Shown piece by piece: positions 33,874-41,965 of a stretch of DNA of 64,000 nucleotides. The DNA is from an uncultured Eubacteriales bacterium. Lineage in GTDB: Bacteria; Bacillota; Clostridia; Oscillospirales; Oscillospiraceae. Position 1 is the first letter of the stretch, and every line of letters begins with the position of its first letter. The stretch is from the NCBI GenBank assembly GCA_900316745.1, contig ONEB01000004.1, forward strand, positions 62,001 through 126,000, read 5' to 3'. Both the position numbers and the translations under genes were made by a program. Below the pieces are notes generated by a model that saw only the letters and a list, made by a program, of their open reading frames with translations, was not told where the DNA came from and did not search any database.

Positions 33874-34764
33874 TTATTTCGCGCTCTCGATGATGCCGGA
33901 CGCCAGACCTGCGATGCCCTGGATCTCGGACGGGATGATGATCTTCGTTGCCTGACCGTTCGCGGCGGCGGCAAAGGCCTCGAGACTCCGCAGCTTCAGC
34001 ACGGCGTCGGTGGGGTTGGCCTCGTTGATGAGGCGGATGCCCTCGGCGGTGGCGCGCTGCACGGCGAGGATCGCCTCCGCCTCGCCCTCGGCCTCCAGGA
34101 TCTTCTGCTGCTTCTTCGCGTCGGCGCGGAGGATGGCGGATTCCTTTTCGCCCTCGGCCTCGAGGATTGCCGAGCGCTTCTCGCCCTCGGCGCGCAGGAT
34201 CGCCTCACGGCGCTCACGCTCGGCCTTCATCTGCTTTTCCATCGCGGACTGGATCTCGCGCGGCGGCAGGATGTTCTTCAGCTCCACGCGGTTGACCTTG
34301 ATGCCCCAGGGGTCGGTCGCCTCGTCGAGGATCTGGCGCATCTTGGTGTTGATGATGTCGCGGCTCGTCAGGCACTGGTCGAGCTCAAGATCGCCGATCA
34401 GGTTACGCAGCGTCGTGGCGGAGAGATTCTCGATGGCGAGAATCGGGCGCTCGATGCCGTAGGTGTAGAGCTTCGGATCGGTAATCTGGAAATAGACGAC
34501 GGTGTCGATCTGCATGGTGACGTTGTCCTTCGTGATGACGGGCTGCGGCGGGAAGTCCGCGACCTGCTCCTTCAGACTCACGCGCTTTTCCACGCGCTCG
34601 ATGAACGGGGTCTTCAGATGCAGACCCACGTCCCATGTGGTCTTGTATGCGCCGAGACGCGTCACGACGTACGCCTGCGCCTGCGGCACGATGCGGATGT
34701 TGCGCACCAGCACGAAAACGACCAGCGCGACAAGAATCAAAATTGCGATAGTTCCGGGTCCCAT
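33874..34764 (-). CDS. SPFH/band 7 (stomatin/paraslipin-like) membrane protein
   Basis: The 296-residue protein has an N-terminal TM (about 4-22) and an SPFH domain beginning IRIVPQAQAYVVTRLGAYKTTW. A Glu/Ala/Arg-rich coiled coil follows (about 175-245, EAEGEKxxAIL repeats), then a hydrophobic tail. Such proteins form cage-like oligomers in membrane microdomains and usually pair with an NfeD protein, as here. SD AGGAGG is present. Confidence 0.93.
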   Translation of the reverse strand: MGPGTIAILILVALVVFVLVRNIRIVPQAQAYVVTRLGAYKTTWDVGLHLKTPFIERVEKRVSLKEQVADFPPQPVITKDNVTMQIDTVVYFQITDPKLYTYGIERPILAIENLSATTLRNLIGDLELDQCLTSRDIINTKMRQILDEATDPWGIKVNRVELKNILPPREIQSAMEKQMKAERERREAILRAEGEKRSAILEAEGEKESAILRADAKKQQKILEAEGEAEAILAVQRATAEGIRLINEANPTDAVLKLRSLEAFAAAANGQATKIIIPSEIQGIAGLASGIIESAK

Positions 34765-34794
34765 AGTTCTTCCTCCTCCTGAAACATGGTGATG

Positions 34795-35241
34795 TTATGC
34801 GATCGGCTCGACGATGAGCTTCACGCCCTCAATGCGCCGCACGATCGCGCGGCTCTCCGCGCTGATCGGGTCGTCGGAGACGCTGCGCGCCGTCCAGACC
34901 TGACCGCCGACGGTCACGGCGCCCGTTCCGGCGACGTTATCGATGACCTCCGTGACGATGCACTCTCTGCCGATCAGACGGTCGGCGTTCGTGGGCTGGG
35001 TGCGGTTGTTGAGATGCTTCTGCGCCAGCGGCCGCGTGAGCACGAGCGTCACGAACGATACCGCCAGAAACACCGCCATCTGCAGCCACAGCGGCGCGCC
35101 GAGCATCTGGCAGATCAGCGCCGCCACCGCGCCGATGGCAAACCAGATCGTCACAAGCCCCGCCGTCAGTCCCTCGACGATCAGCAGCGCCACGATCGCA
35201 ATGATCCAGATGACGGTCATGGACAGAGTAAGCTCCGGCAT
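34795..35241 (-). CDS. NfeD family membrane protein
   Basis: The 148-residue protein has about three TM helices (8-75) and a C-terminal OB-fold (about 88-146: GRECIVTEVIDNVAGTGAVTVGGQVW...ARSV). It is the short NfeD1b type without the ClpP-like protease. NfeD OB domains cap SPFH oligomers. The ATG at 35241 has GGAGG; the longer frame is rejected. First gene of the operon. Confidence 0.92.
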   Translation of the reverse strand: MPELTLSMTVIWIIAIVALLIVEGLTAGLVTIWFAIGAVAALICQMLGAPLWLQMAVFLAVSFVTLVLTRPLAQKHLNNRTQPTNADRLIGRECIVTEVIDNVAGTGAVTVGGQVWTARSVSDDPISAESRAIVRRIEGVKLIVEPIA

Positions 35242-35288
35242 GTTCTCCCTCCTTTTTAAAAGCGCAGACAACTGCATTATTTGTTTTT

Positions 35289-35317
35289 ATATTAACGTAT
35301 ATGCTGTCGAATTGCAA
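35289..35317 (-). promoter_or_regulatory. Promoter of the nfeD-SPFH-hexokinase operon
   Basis: On the minus strand TTGCAA, a 17-bp spacer and TAATAT lie about 48 bp upstream of the nfeD-like ATG. Confidence 0.7.
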
Positions 35318-35391
35318 GGTTTTTCCCGATCCAAATACCGGCAGACTGGACCTTTTCACAAAATTAAGGGTAAACAATTCTGCCACAGCTG

Positions 35392-35420
35392 TTTACTTTT
35401 TCAACTTTATCATGTAAAAT
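35392..35420 (+). promoter_or_regulatory. Promoter of the YerC-methyltransferase unit
   Basis: TTTACT, a 17-bp spacer and TAAAAT lie about 58 bp upstream of the yerC-like ATG. Confidence 0.65.
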
Positions 35421-35477
35421 AAGTAAAGAAGAGAACCGGCCCGGCCGGGAGAGAATTTTAAAGGAGAAACAAACGAC

Positions 35478-35789
35478 ATGTATAAACGCAATAAAAACAA
35501 GCGCTGTGAGGAGCTGTATGACGCCATCCTCACGCTTCAGACGCGAGAGGAGTGCATGAAGTTCTTTTCCGATCTCTGCACCGTCAGCGAGCTTGCGGCG
35601 ATGGAGCAGCGCTATCAGGTGGCGTCGTTTCTGCGGCAGGGGATGATCTACAACGACATCCTCGAGCGCACAGGCGCCTCCAGCGCGACGATCAGCCGCG
35701 TCAATCGCAGCCTGCAGTACGGCGCGGACGGCTATGAGGTCGTGTTCGAGCGGCTCGGCTATCCCGAAGAGGGCGAGCGAAAGGAATGA
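35478..35789 (+). CDS. YerC/YecD family TrpR-related DNA-binding protein
   Basis: A 103-residue helical protein with the TrpR-like HTH: ELAAMEQRYQVASFLRQGMIYNDILERTGASSATISRVNRSLQYG (about 38-82). The family is named for similarity to the tryptophan repressor, but ligand and targets are not established. SD AAGGAG is present. Its stop overlaps the start of the methyltransferase gene (ATGA). Confidence 0.92.
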   Translation: MYKRNKNKRCEELYDAILTLQTREECMKFFSDLCTVSELAAMEQRYQVASFLRQGMIYNDILERTGASSATISRVNRSLQYGADGYEVVFERLGYPEEGERKE

Positions 35790-36535
35790 GCGCCTACGAG
35801 CCTCTGGCGGCATGGTATGACGCCCTGACGCAGGACGTGGACTATTCCGCCTTCGCGCAGTTTTATGAGCAGGTGTTCGCCGGGGCGTCCGGCGAGGTGC
35901 GCACGCTGCTCGATCTGTGCTGCGGCACCGGCACGCTCACATGCATCCTGGCAGCGCGTGGGTATGAGCTGATCGCGGCGGACGCCTCGCCCGAGATGCT
36001 CATGCAGGCGCAGCAGAAGGCGGCGGGTCTCCCGGAGGGGACCACGCCGCCATTGCTGCTTTGCCAGCGCGCGGACGCGCTCGACCTCTACGGCACAGTG
36101 GACGCGGCGTTCTGCTCGCTCGACGGCATGAACTATCTTGCGCCGGAGGAGCTGCGTGAGACGCTCCGGCGGCTGCATCTGTTCATCCGCCCGGAGGGGC
36201 TTCTGGTGTTCGATGTGCGCACGCCCGAGTCCTTTGCCGCGCTCGACGGCAGCACGTTCGTCGATGAGACCGAGGACGTGCTCTGCCTCTGGCGCGCGGA
36301 CTTCGACGAGGACGCCGCCGTCATGCGCTACGGCATGGACCTCTTCGAGCGGCGCGGCGGGCTCTGGCAGCGCGAGCGGGAGGAGCACGTGGAGTATGCC
36401 CACAGTCTGCGGTGGCTTTCCGAGACGCTCGCGGCGGCGGGCTTTGACGAGGTGAACGTGCATTCCGGCACCCCGCAGTACGCCGCGGGACGGCGATTTG
36501 TCAGCGCAAGAAGAGCACCCAATCAGGAAGGATGA
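35786..36535 (+). CDS. Class I SAM-dependent methyltransferase
   Basis: The 249-residue protein starts MSAYEPLAAWYDAL and has the SAM-binding motif I LLDLCCGTGTLTCILA (about 50-65), the acidic loop IAADASPEML and a later DAAFCSLDGMNYL. It resembles the methyltransferases often found near hslO or rsfS genes in Clostridia; the substrate is unknown. It is coupled to the YerC-like gene and 4 bp before hslO. Confidence 0.88.
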   Translation: MSAYEPLAAWYDALTQDVDYSAFAQFYEQVFAGASGEVRTLLDLCCGTGTLTCILAARGYELIAADASPEMLMQAQQKAAGLPEGTTPPLLLCQRADALDLYGTVDAAFCSLDGMNYLAPEELRETLRRLHLFIRPEGLLVFDVRTPESFAALDGSTFVDETEDVLCLWRADFDEDAAVMRYGMDLFERRGGLWQREREEHVEYAHSLRWLSETLAAAGFDEVNVHSGTPQYAAGRRFVSARRAPNQEG

Positions 36536-36539
36536 TATT

Positions 36540-37412
36540 ATGGACGAAATCGTAAGAGCCGTCACAGCGGACGGCTTTGTCAAGCTCTCGGTAATCACGG
36601 CGCGCGGCATGGTGCAGCGCGCAAACGAGATCCACGCCTGCACGCCCACAACGTCGGCGGCGCTGGGACGCGCGCTCTGCGCCGCCTCGCTGATGGGCGA
36701 TCTCCTGAAGGAGGACGACGGCACGCTCACGATCCGCATCAACGGCGGCGGCCCCATCGGCAGCGTTATCGCCGTGTCGGACTCCGGCGGCAACGCCCGC
36801 GGCATGGTGGGCGATCCCTCGGTCGATCTGCCCCTGCGCCCGGACGGCAAGCTGGACGTCGGCGGCGCGGTCGGGCGCGACGGCTCGTTCACCGTCAGCC
36901 GGGACATCGGCCTCCGGGAGCCCTATGTCGGCAGCACCGCGCTCGTGAGCGGCGAAATCGCGGAGGATCTGGCGTCCTACCTCGCCGAGAGCGACCAGAT
37001 TGCCGCGGCCTGCGGTCTCGGCGTCCTCGTGGACACCGACCGCACGATCAGGGCGGCGGGCGGCTTCATCGTGCAGCTCATGCCCGGCGCGCCGGAGGAG
37101 CTCATCACGAAGCTGGAGGACAACATCTTCTTCATGGACCAGCTCACCACCATCCTCGATGAGGACGGTGTGGACAACGTCGTCAGGCAGGTTCTTAAGG
37201 ACATGGAGCCCGAGATCGTGGAGCGCCACGGCGTGGAATACCGCTGCTACTGCTCGCACGAGCGCGTGCGCGAGGCGCTCCGGGGCGTTGGCGCGGACGC
37301 CATCAGCGAAATGATCGAGGCGGGAGAGCCCGTCACCTGCTCCTGCCAGTTCTGCGACGCGGAATATGTGTTCAGCCTCGAAGAATTAAAAGCGCTTCAG
37401 GCAGACATGTAA
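36540..37412 (+). CDS. hslO: Hsp33 redox-regulated chaperone
   Basis: The 290-residue protein shows the Hsp33 fold motifs (INGGGPIGSVIAVSDSGGNARGMV, VGRDGSFTVSRDIGLREPYVGSTALVSGEIAEDLA). The C-terminal zinc-redox switch has C-Y-C around 238-240 and CQFC around 271-274. Oxidation releases zinc and activates holdase activity. The ATG at 36540 has AGGAAGG upstream. Last gene of the YerC/methyltransferase/hslO unit. Confidence 0.96.
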   Translation: MDEIVRAVTADGFVKLSVITARGMVQRANEIHACTPTTSAALGRALCAASLMGDLLKEDDGTLTIRINGGGPIGSVIAVSDSGGNARGMVGDPSVDLPLRPDGKLDVGGAVGRDGSFTVSRDIGLREPYVGSTALVSGEIAEDLASYLAESDQIAAACGLGVLVDTDRTIRAAGGFIVQLMPGAPEELITKLEDNIFFMDQLTTILDEDGVDNVVRQVLKDMEPEIVERHGVEYRCYCSHERVREALRGVGADAISEMIEAGEPVTCSCQFCDAEYVFSLEELKALQADM

Positions 37413-37436
37413 GAGCGGGCCTCATCCAGCAATACA

Positions 37437-37473
37437 GCAAAAACGCCTTCCCGATACGGGAAGGCGTTTTTGC
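37437..37473 (+). terminator. Bidirectional terminator after hslO
   Basis: A perfect 17-bp stem with a 3-nt ATA loop includes the T/A tracts in its base. It separates hslO from the convergent membrane-protein gene. Confidence 0.92.
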
Positions 37474-37481
37474 GTTTCCAT

Positions 37482-38267
37482 TCAGTTTTTCTCCGCGTGC
37501 ATGCAGACCAGCCACACCTGCAGCAGCAGCATGCCCGCCGCGGCGATCAGCATCAGCTGCGCGCCGAGATAGCGGCTGTCCGCCAGACCGAGCAGGCACA
37601 AAAACGCCGCCCAGCTGCCCCAGAACAGCGCACGCTCCGGCTTCGGATTTTCAAAGGCGAAGCCCGCCAGCCGGAAGAACGCGACCGCAGCCGCCGCGAT
37701 CGTGATGATCTCCGGGGCGTAGGACGAGATCGTGGGGTTTACGATGTGCATCTTGTAGCTCACGATGAGCCAGAACGCGAACAGGGCGATCGGGAGAGCG
37801 CCGAGCGCAGGACGCAGGGCGGAGGGAGGATCCTCCTCGCCCGCGCGCAGCAGGTAGATGGGGAAGCTCAGCCCCGTCAGCGCGGCGATGGCGCCGAGAA
37901 CCATCAAAAGCTTTCGCTGCGGCTCATACAGCGGAGTGCGCAGCACCAGCAGCAGACCGCCCACGAGCATCATGAGCCCGAACACCAGACTCAGCGCCGG
38001 AGTCAGCACCGTGTCGGGGCGAAACGCCGAAGCGAATGTGCGCGGCAGACGGACGCGTCCGCTGCGCTGCATGCGCACCACGATCACCGCGAGATACACC
38101 GCGCCCACGAGGACCCACAACGCCAGCATATACGGCCAGATCGAGCCGCGCACAGCCAGACCCGTGTCCTTTTCAAAGCTTACCTGATTCTGCATCCAGC
38201 GCAGAAAGCCGCCGAACGCGGCCAGCACCACGCTGCCGACGCTCATGCGCAAAGCGTATTTTTGCAT
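37482..38267 (-). CDS. Hypothetical polytopic membrane protein
   Basis: A roughly 261-residue protein with about six or seven TM segments and short loops; no catalytic or transport motif is recognised. The N-terminal part reads as one TM with a short amphipathic loop (GGFLRWMQNQVSFEKDTGL). The ATG at 38267 is the likely start, as the frame upstream crosses non-coding sequence; the SD is weak. It stands alone between hslO and the divergent spoIID-like gene. Confidence 0.75.
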   Translation of the reverse strand: MQKYALRMSVGSVVLAAFGGFLRWMQNQVSFEKDTGLAVRGSIWPYMLALWVLVGAVYLAVIVVRMQRSGRVRLPRTFASAFRPDTVLTPALSLVFGLMMLVGGLLLVLRTPLYEPQRKLLMVLGAIAALTGLSFPIYLLRAGEEDPPSALRPALGALPIALFAFWLIVSYKMHIVNPTISSYAPEIITIAAAAVAFFRLAGFAFENPKPERALFWGSWAAFLCLLGLADSRYLGAQLMLIAAAGMLLLQVWLVCMHAEKN

Positions 38268-38376
38268 AGTTTCACGATCCGATCTATAAGATGATAGGGG
38301 CGGCATGCCGCCCGGAGTTTTAAAGCAAATTCTATTGTAAACGGGAATTTCGCCTGCGTCAAGGAGGGTTTTGCGC

Positions 38377-39330
38377 GTGCGCCGTGTTTTTTTCATTTCG
38401 CTGCTGCTCGTGGCGCTGACCTTTGTGATCGCGTGGGGGATGCTGCATTTCTTTGCCACGCCGGAGAAAGACGCCGCCGGTGCGGACGCCGCCACGATGA
38501 TCACGGTGCGGCAGGCAGGCGCCGTGCGCACGCTGCCGCTCTCGGAGTGGCTGCCGGGCGTTGTCGCCGCCGAGATGCCGGCGTCGTTTGCGCCCGAGGC
38601 GCTGCGCGCGCAGGCGGTCGCGGCGCGCACCTATGTGACCGACCACGCTTCCCACCGCCCGAAGGCGCACCCGGACGCCGACGTCTGCGACGATCCGAAA
38701 TGCTGCACGGCGTGGTGCTCGGACGCGGACATGGAGAAAAAATGGGGCGCGGACGCAGCATCCAACCGCGCGCGCATTGCCGCCGCCGTCGCGGACACAG
38801 ACGGCGAGATCCTCACATGGGAGGGCGCGCCGATCCGCGCGGTGTTCCATTCCTCGTCCGCCGGGCAGACTGAGAGCAGCGCTGCCCTCTGGGGTGACAG
38901 GCCCTATCTCGTGAGCGTCTCCACGCCGGAGACGGCGCAGGACGTGCCGGACTTCGTCGCCGTCACGGAGCGCAGCGCCGAGGCGGTGCGCGAGGCGATC
39001 CTCGGCGCCCACCCGGACTGTCAGCTGCCGGACGACCCCGCCGCCTGGTTCGGCGCGCCGGAGCACGATGCCTCGGGGCGCGTTTCGGCACAGAGCGTCG
39101 GGTCGATCACGCTCTCGGGCGCGGAGCTGCGCAGCCTGCTGTCTCTGCGGTCCGCGGCATACACCGTGCAATACGCCGACGGGGTCTTTCGCTTCACCAC
39201 CACGGGGTACGGTCACGGCGTCGGCATGAGCCAGTACGGCGCCAACGTCATGGCCGGGCAGGGGAGCACCTACGCCGAGATCCTGGAGCATTATTACCCG
39301 GGAACAGTGTTATGTAAACTAAACGAGTAG
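38377..39330 (+). CDS. SpoIID/LytB-domain protein
   Basis: A roughly 317-residue protein with an N-terminal membrane anchor (about 3-23) and a SpoIID lytic-transglycosylase-type domain. It has LPLSEWLPGVVAAEMPASFAPEALRAQAVAARTY, HSSSAGQTESS, LVSVSTPE and YGHGVGMSQYGAN. SpoIID degrades denuded glycan strands during engulfment, so this suggests a spore former or a LytB-like wall enzyme. The GTG at 38377 is chosen because AAGGAGG ends 9 nt upstream; TTG at 38371 is only 3 nt away. An extra Cys cluster (CDDPKCCTAWC, about 109-119) is notable. Confidence 0.9.
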   Translation: MRRVFFISLLLVALTFVIAWGMLHFFATPEKDAAGADAATMITVRQAGAVRTLPLSEWLPGVVAAEMPASFAPEALRAQAVAARTYVTDHASHRPKAHPDADVCDDPKCCTAWCSDADMEKKWGADAASNRARIAAAVADTDGEILTWEGAPIRAVFHSSSAGQTESSAALWGDRPYLVSVSTPETAQDVPDFVAVTERSAEAVREAILGAHPDCQLPDDPAAWFGAPEHDASGRVSAQSVGSITLSGAELRSLLSLRSAAYTVQYADGVFRFTTTGYGHGVGMSQYGANVMAGQGSTYAEILEHYYPGTVLCKLNE

Positions 39331-39333
39331 ATG

Positions 39334-39366
39334 AAGCGGTGGGAGCTTTCTCCCACCGCTTTTTTT
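39334..39366 (+). terminator. Terminator between spoIID-like and DUF554 genes
   Basis: A 12-bp stem (39334-39345 with 39350-39361) with CTTT loop leads into a run of T. It lies between convergent genes. Confidence 0.92.
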
Positions 39367-40063
39367 AGAACAGATTCACGATCGTACAGATGATCGGCGC
39401 AAAGAGAATGCCGGGCAGGTAGTCCGCGACCTTGATCTTGGCGATGCCGATCAGGTTCAGACCGATGCCGAGCATGATCAGCGAGCCCGTGCAGGTCATC
39501 TCCGCCACGGCAAACGGCGTCAGCGCCGGGGCGATCACACCCGCGAGCAGCACCAGCAGCCCCTGAAACACCAGCACGAACGCCGCCGAGAGCATCACGC
39601 CGAGACCCAGCCCCGCCGTGAGCATCATCGAGGAGAAGAAGTCCAGTGTCGCCTTGGTGTAGAAGATCGTGTCGTCGTGCTTCACGCCCGCCTCGATCGC
39701 GCCGTTGACGGTCATCGCGCCGACGCAGAACAGGAGGCTTGCCGTCACGAAGCCCTGCGCCACGGAGGCCTGCTCGCCCTCGCGGTGCTGAAACTTCGTC
39801 TCGACCCAGCTGCCGAGGCGGTTGATCCCGCCGTCGATGTCCAGCAGCGTCCCCACGATGCCGCCCAGCACCATTGCGGCGATCACGATCAGGACGTTTT
39901 CGCCCTCCAGCGCGCCGTCGACGCCGATGTAGAGCGTGCACAGACCGAGCCCGATCATCACCGCGCTCGAAACGCGCTGCGGGATGCCCTTGCGAAACAG
40001 CAGACCCAGCAGGCTCCCGACGATCACGGTGAGCGTGTTGACCAGAACGCCCAGAAAGCTCAT
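39365..40063 (-). CDS. DUF554 family membrane protein
   Basis: The 232-residue protein has about six TM helices. It has family features GVLVNTLTVIVGSLLGLLF at the start, a Gly-rich second helix and ASLLFCVGAMTVNGAIEAG. YqgA/YdfK-type proteins are of unknown function, possibly transporters. It overlaps the upstream LysR gene by 4 bp (ATGA), so the regulator likely controls or responds with it. Confidence 0.9.
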   Translation of the reverse strand: MSFLGVLVNTLTVIVGSLLGLLFRKGIPQRVSSAVMIGLGLCTLYIGVDGALEGENVLIVIAAMVLGGIVGTLLDIDGGINRLGSWVETKFQHREGEQASVAQGFVTASLLFCVGAMTVNGAIEAGVKHDDTIFYTKATLDFFSSMMLTAGLGLGVMLSAAFVLVFQGLLVLLAGVIAPALTPFAVAEMTCTGSLIMLGIGLNLIGIAKIKVADYLPGILFAPIICTIVNLF

Positions 40064-40926
40064 GACTGCCCCACCTCCTGCCGCAGCTCATGCAGGAACG
40101 CGGTTGCGGCAGTGCTCATCTCCTCGCGCCGGCGGGAGATAACCACGAGTGAGCGGCGGATCGGCGGCGTGAGCGGGCGGGCGAGCACCTTTCGGTTCGT
40201 GTTGTGCAGCACGATCTCCGGCAGCAGCGCCACGCCGAGACCGTTTTCCACCATGTTCAGCACGCTGTAATCATCCGCCACGCGGTACTGCACGTCCAGC
40301 TCCGGATGCTGCGCCACGGTGCGCTGGATCGTCGCCCCGCCGGGGCCCTCGTCGAGCTGGATGAACGGCTCGCCGCGCAGCTGCTCCAGACTGACCTGCG
40401 CCTCCCGCGCGAGCGGATGGGTCGCCGGGAGCGCCAGCAGCATCGAGTCGCGAAGCAGAGGCTCGTGCTGCAGATCACCGCAGCGCACCAGATCCGTGAA
40501 GCCAAAGTCCACCACGCCGTCACGCACCAGCGCCTCCACGTCCGCATACAGCCCCTGGTGCAGCTCAAAGCGGATGCCGGGGTGCGCCTCCTTGAAGCGC
40601 TTGATTACGGGCGGGAGCAGGCTGGACGAGATGGTTGTGAACGTGCCAATGCGCACGGTGCCGCTCTCCAGACCGCGCAGATTGGCGGCATACTCGGTCA
40701 GAAGCTGCCGCGCGTTGGCAACGCCGCGGATGCTGGGCAGCAGCAGCTCGCCCTCGCGCGTGAGCGTTACGCCCGTGCGCGAGCGCACCAGCATCGTCAC
40801 GCCCAGCTCCTCCTCCAGATTCTTCACCATCTGGCTCACCGCAGACTGTGTGTAGCCCATCGCCCGTGCGGCGTCGGAGAACGTCCCGCGCTCCAGCACC
40901 TGCAGGAATGCGTCGTATCGGTTCAT
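40060..40926 (-). CDS. LysR family transcriptional regulator
   Basis: A 288-residue regulator: N-terminal winged HTH (about 1-60, FSDAARAMGYTQSAVSQMVKNLEEELG) and a type-2 periplasmic-binding-like effector domain (about 88-285, VRIGTFTTISSSLLPPVIKRF...). The start at 40926 has GAGGTG upstream. It forms a two-gene operon with the DUF554 gene, unlike the usual divergent arrangement. The effector is unknown. Confidence 0.92.
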   Translation of the reverse strand: MNRYDAFLQVLERGTFSDAARAMGYTQSAVSQMVKNLEEELGVTMLVRSRTGVTLTREGELLLPSIRGVANARQLLTEYAANLRGLESGTVRIGTFTTISSSLLPPVIKRFKEAHPGIRFELHQGLYADVEALVRDGVVDFGFTDLVRCGDLQHEPLLRDSMLLALPATHPLAREAQVSLEQLRGEPFIQLDEGPGGATIQRTVAQHPELDVQYRVADDYSVLNMVENGLGVALLPEIVLHNTNRKVLARPLTPPIRRSLVVISRRREEMSTAATAFLHELRQEVGQS

Positions 40927-40996
40927 AGCGCACCTCAAATCAGAAACGTTTGTAATTTAACTATTAGAAATATTCGCTTTACTTATTAATGTGTGC

Positions 40997-41025
40997 ATTA
41001 TATAATAAGTGCGGAAAGAAAACAA
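40997..41025 (-). promoter_or_regulatory. Promoter of the LysR-DUF554 operon
   Basis: On the minus strand TTGTTT, a 17-bp spacer and perfect TATAAT give a leader of about 65 nt. The leader is AT-rich with short dyads that could hold LysR binding sites. Confidence 0.7.
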
Positions 41026-41095
41026 GAGGAAATCCGAAAGAATTGTCCCCCAGCAATTGTTTCGGCGTGTTTTCTGCTCTATTTTCTCCTGAATC

Positions 41096-41139
41096 AAAAA
41101 GCCACCTGCCGGTCGAACCGTTCCGGCAGGTGGCTTTTT
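41096..41139 (-). terminator. Terminator of the LspA-like/Nudix/membrane-pair operon
   Basis: A 17-bp stem (41096-41112 with 41123-41139, ending in T5/A5) with a 10-nt loop lies just after the last minus-strand membrane gene. Confidence 0.9.
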
Positions 41140-41146
41140 CTGTTGT

Positions 41147-41965
41147 TTATTTTAAGAATCCTCTCACGCGCTGATACGCCCGCCATGCGGGGATGAGGTT
41201 GCGGTAGGGCAGCTGCAGGGCGGCAGGCACGATCAGCGCCATACCGGCGAGCAGCAGCGCGAGCGTGCCGAGCACGGTGCCGGACTCGGCCGGCTGCACG
41301 GCGCGCAGCACCATCATGAGCGTGCCCGCGCACCAGATCGCCGCCGTCACGCCGAGCTGCACGGCGCGCAGGACGCGGCGCCGGCGCAGAATATCCCGCG
41401 CAGCGCAGACCGCGACCGCCGTGATGGGAATCCAGATCGCCGCGACAAGGGGCGCGCGCGTCATGAGCATCCCGCAGCAGACAAGCCCCGCGAGCACCAT
41501 CAGCCACTCCGGCGCTGCCGCCGTCATGGCCGAGATGTGGTCGATGTCACGCCCGACGTCCTTTTCCCAGTCGGGCGGCGGGGTGTGTCCCTCGGCTTCG
41601 TACAGCGCGCGCTTTGCCTCCACGGCGGCACGCAGGTCGCCCCGAAGCTTCTTCGCGCAGCGCAGCGCACACCAGATCGCCGCGAGATAGAGTACCGCCG
41701 CCAGCGCCGTCTTTCCGAGCAGGGCCAGCGCCGAGGCGCTGATCGGCGCGAGCTTCTGCACGCCGGTGCCCGCCAGCCGCTTTGCCACGGCGAGACTCAG
41801 ATCATCCAAAAGCCCCGGTACCGCCCACGGCAGCGTCACGGCGAGGATCGCCGCCGCGATGCCGCTCAGTCCGGAGAGCAGCCCGAACGGCTGCGACTTC
41901 ACGGCTTTGCCGAAGCGCCTGAAGCCTGCGTCAGCAGAGGAGAGAATGCGGTTTACCTGTGTCAT
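41147..41965 (-). CDS. Membrane protein resembling an ABC-exporter membrane domain (no ATPase), second of pair
   Basis: A 272-residue polytopic protein. Its order resembles the first four helices of an ABC exporter subunit: TM1, TM2, then an Arg/Lys-rich cytoplasmic helix (KKLRGDLRAAVEAKRAL), then DIDHISAM where exporters have a DVDxIS-type segment, then paired TMs. More hydrophobic segments follow and the frame ends with no nucleotide-binding domain. The ATG at 41965 has AAGGAGG and overlaps the upstream gene's stop (ATGA). No database support is available here, so the relationship is inference. Confidence 0.65.
   Translation of the reverse strand: MTQVNRILSSADAGFRRFGKAVKSQPFGLLSGLSGIAAAILAVTLPWAVPGLLDDLSLAVAKRLAGTGVQKLAPISASALALLGKTALAAVLYLAAIWCALRCAKKLRGDLRAAVEAKRALYEAEGHTPPPDWEKDVGRDIDHISAMTAAAPEWLMVLAGLVCCGMLMTRAPLVAAIWIPITAVAVCAARDILRRRRVLRAVQLGVTAAIWCAGTLMMVLRAVQPAESGTVLGTLALLLAGMALIVPAALQLPYRNLIPAWRAYQRVRGFLK

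Noticed and set aside
38298-38313. 16-bp perfect GC palindrome upstream of the spoIID-like gene
   Set aside because: It has no loop, so it is not a good terminator, and no regulator with such a site can be named. It may be an operator but cannot be supported.
40989-41196. Small overlapping ORFs of 61 and 67 codons between the LysR gene and the membrane pair
   Set aside because: No SD, no recognisable domain, and they run through the 41096-41139 terminator hairpin.
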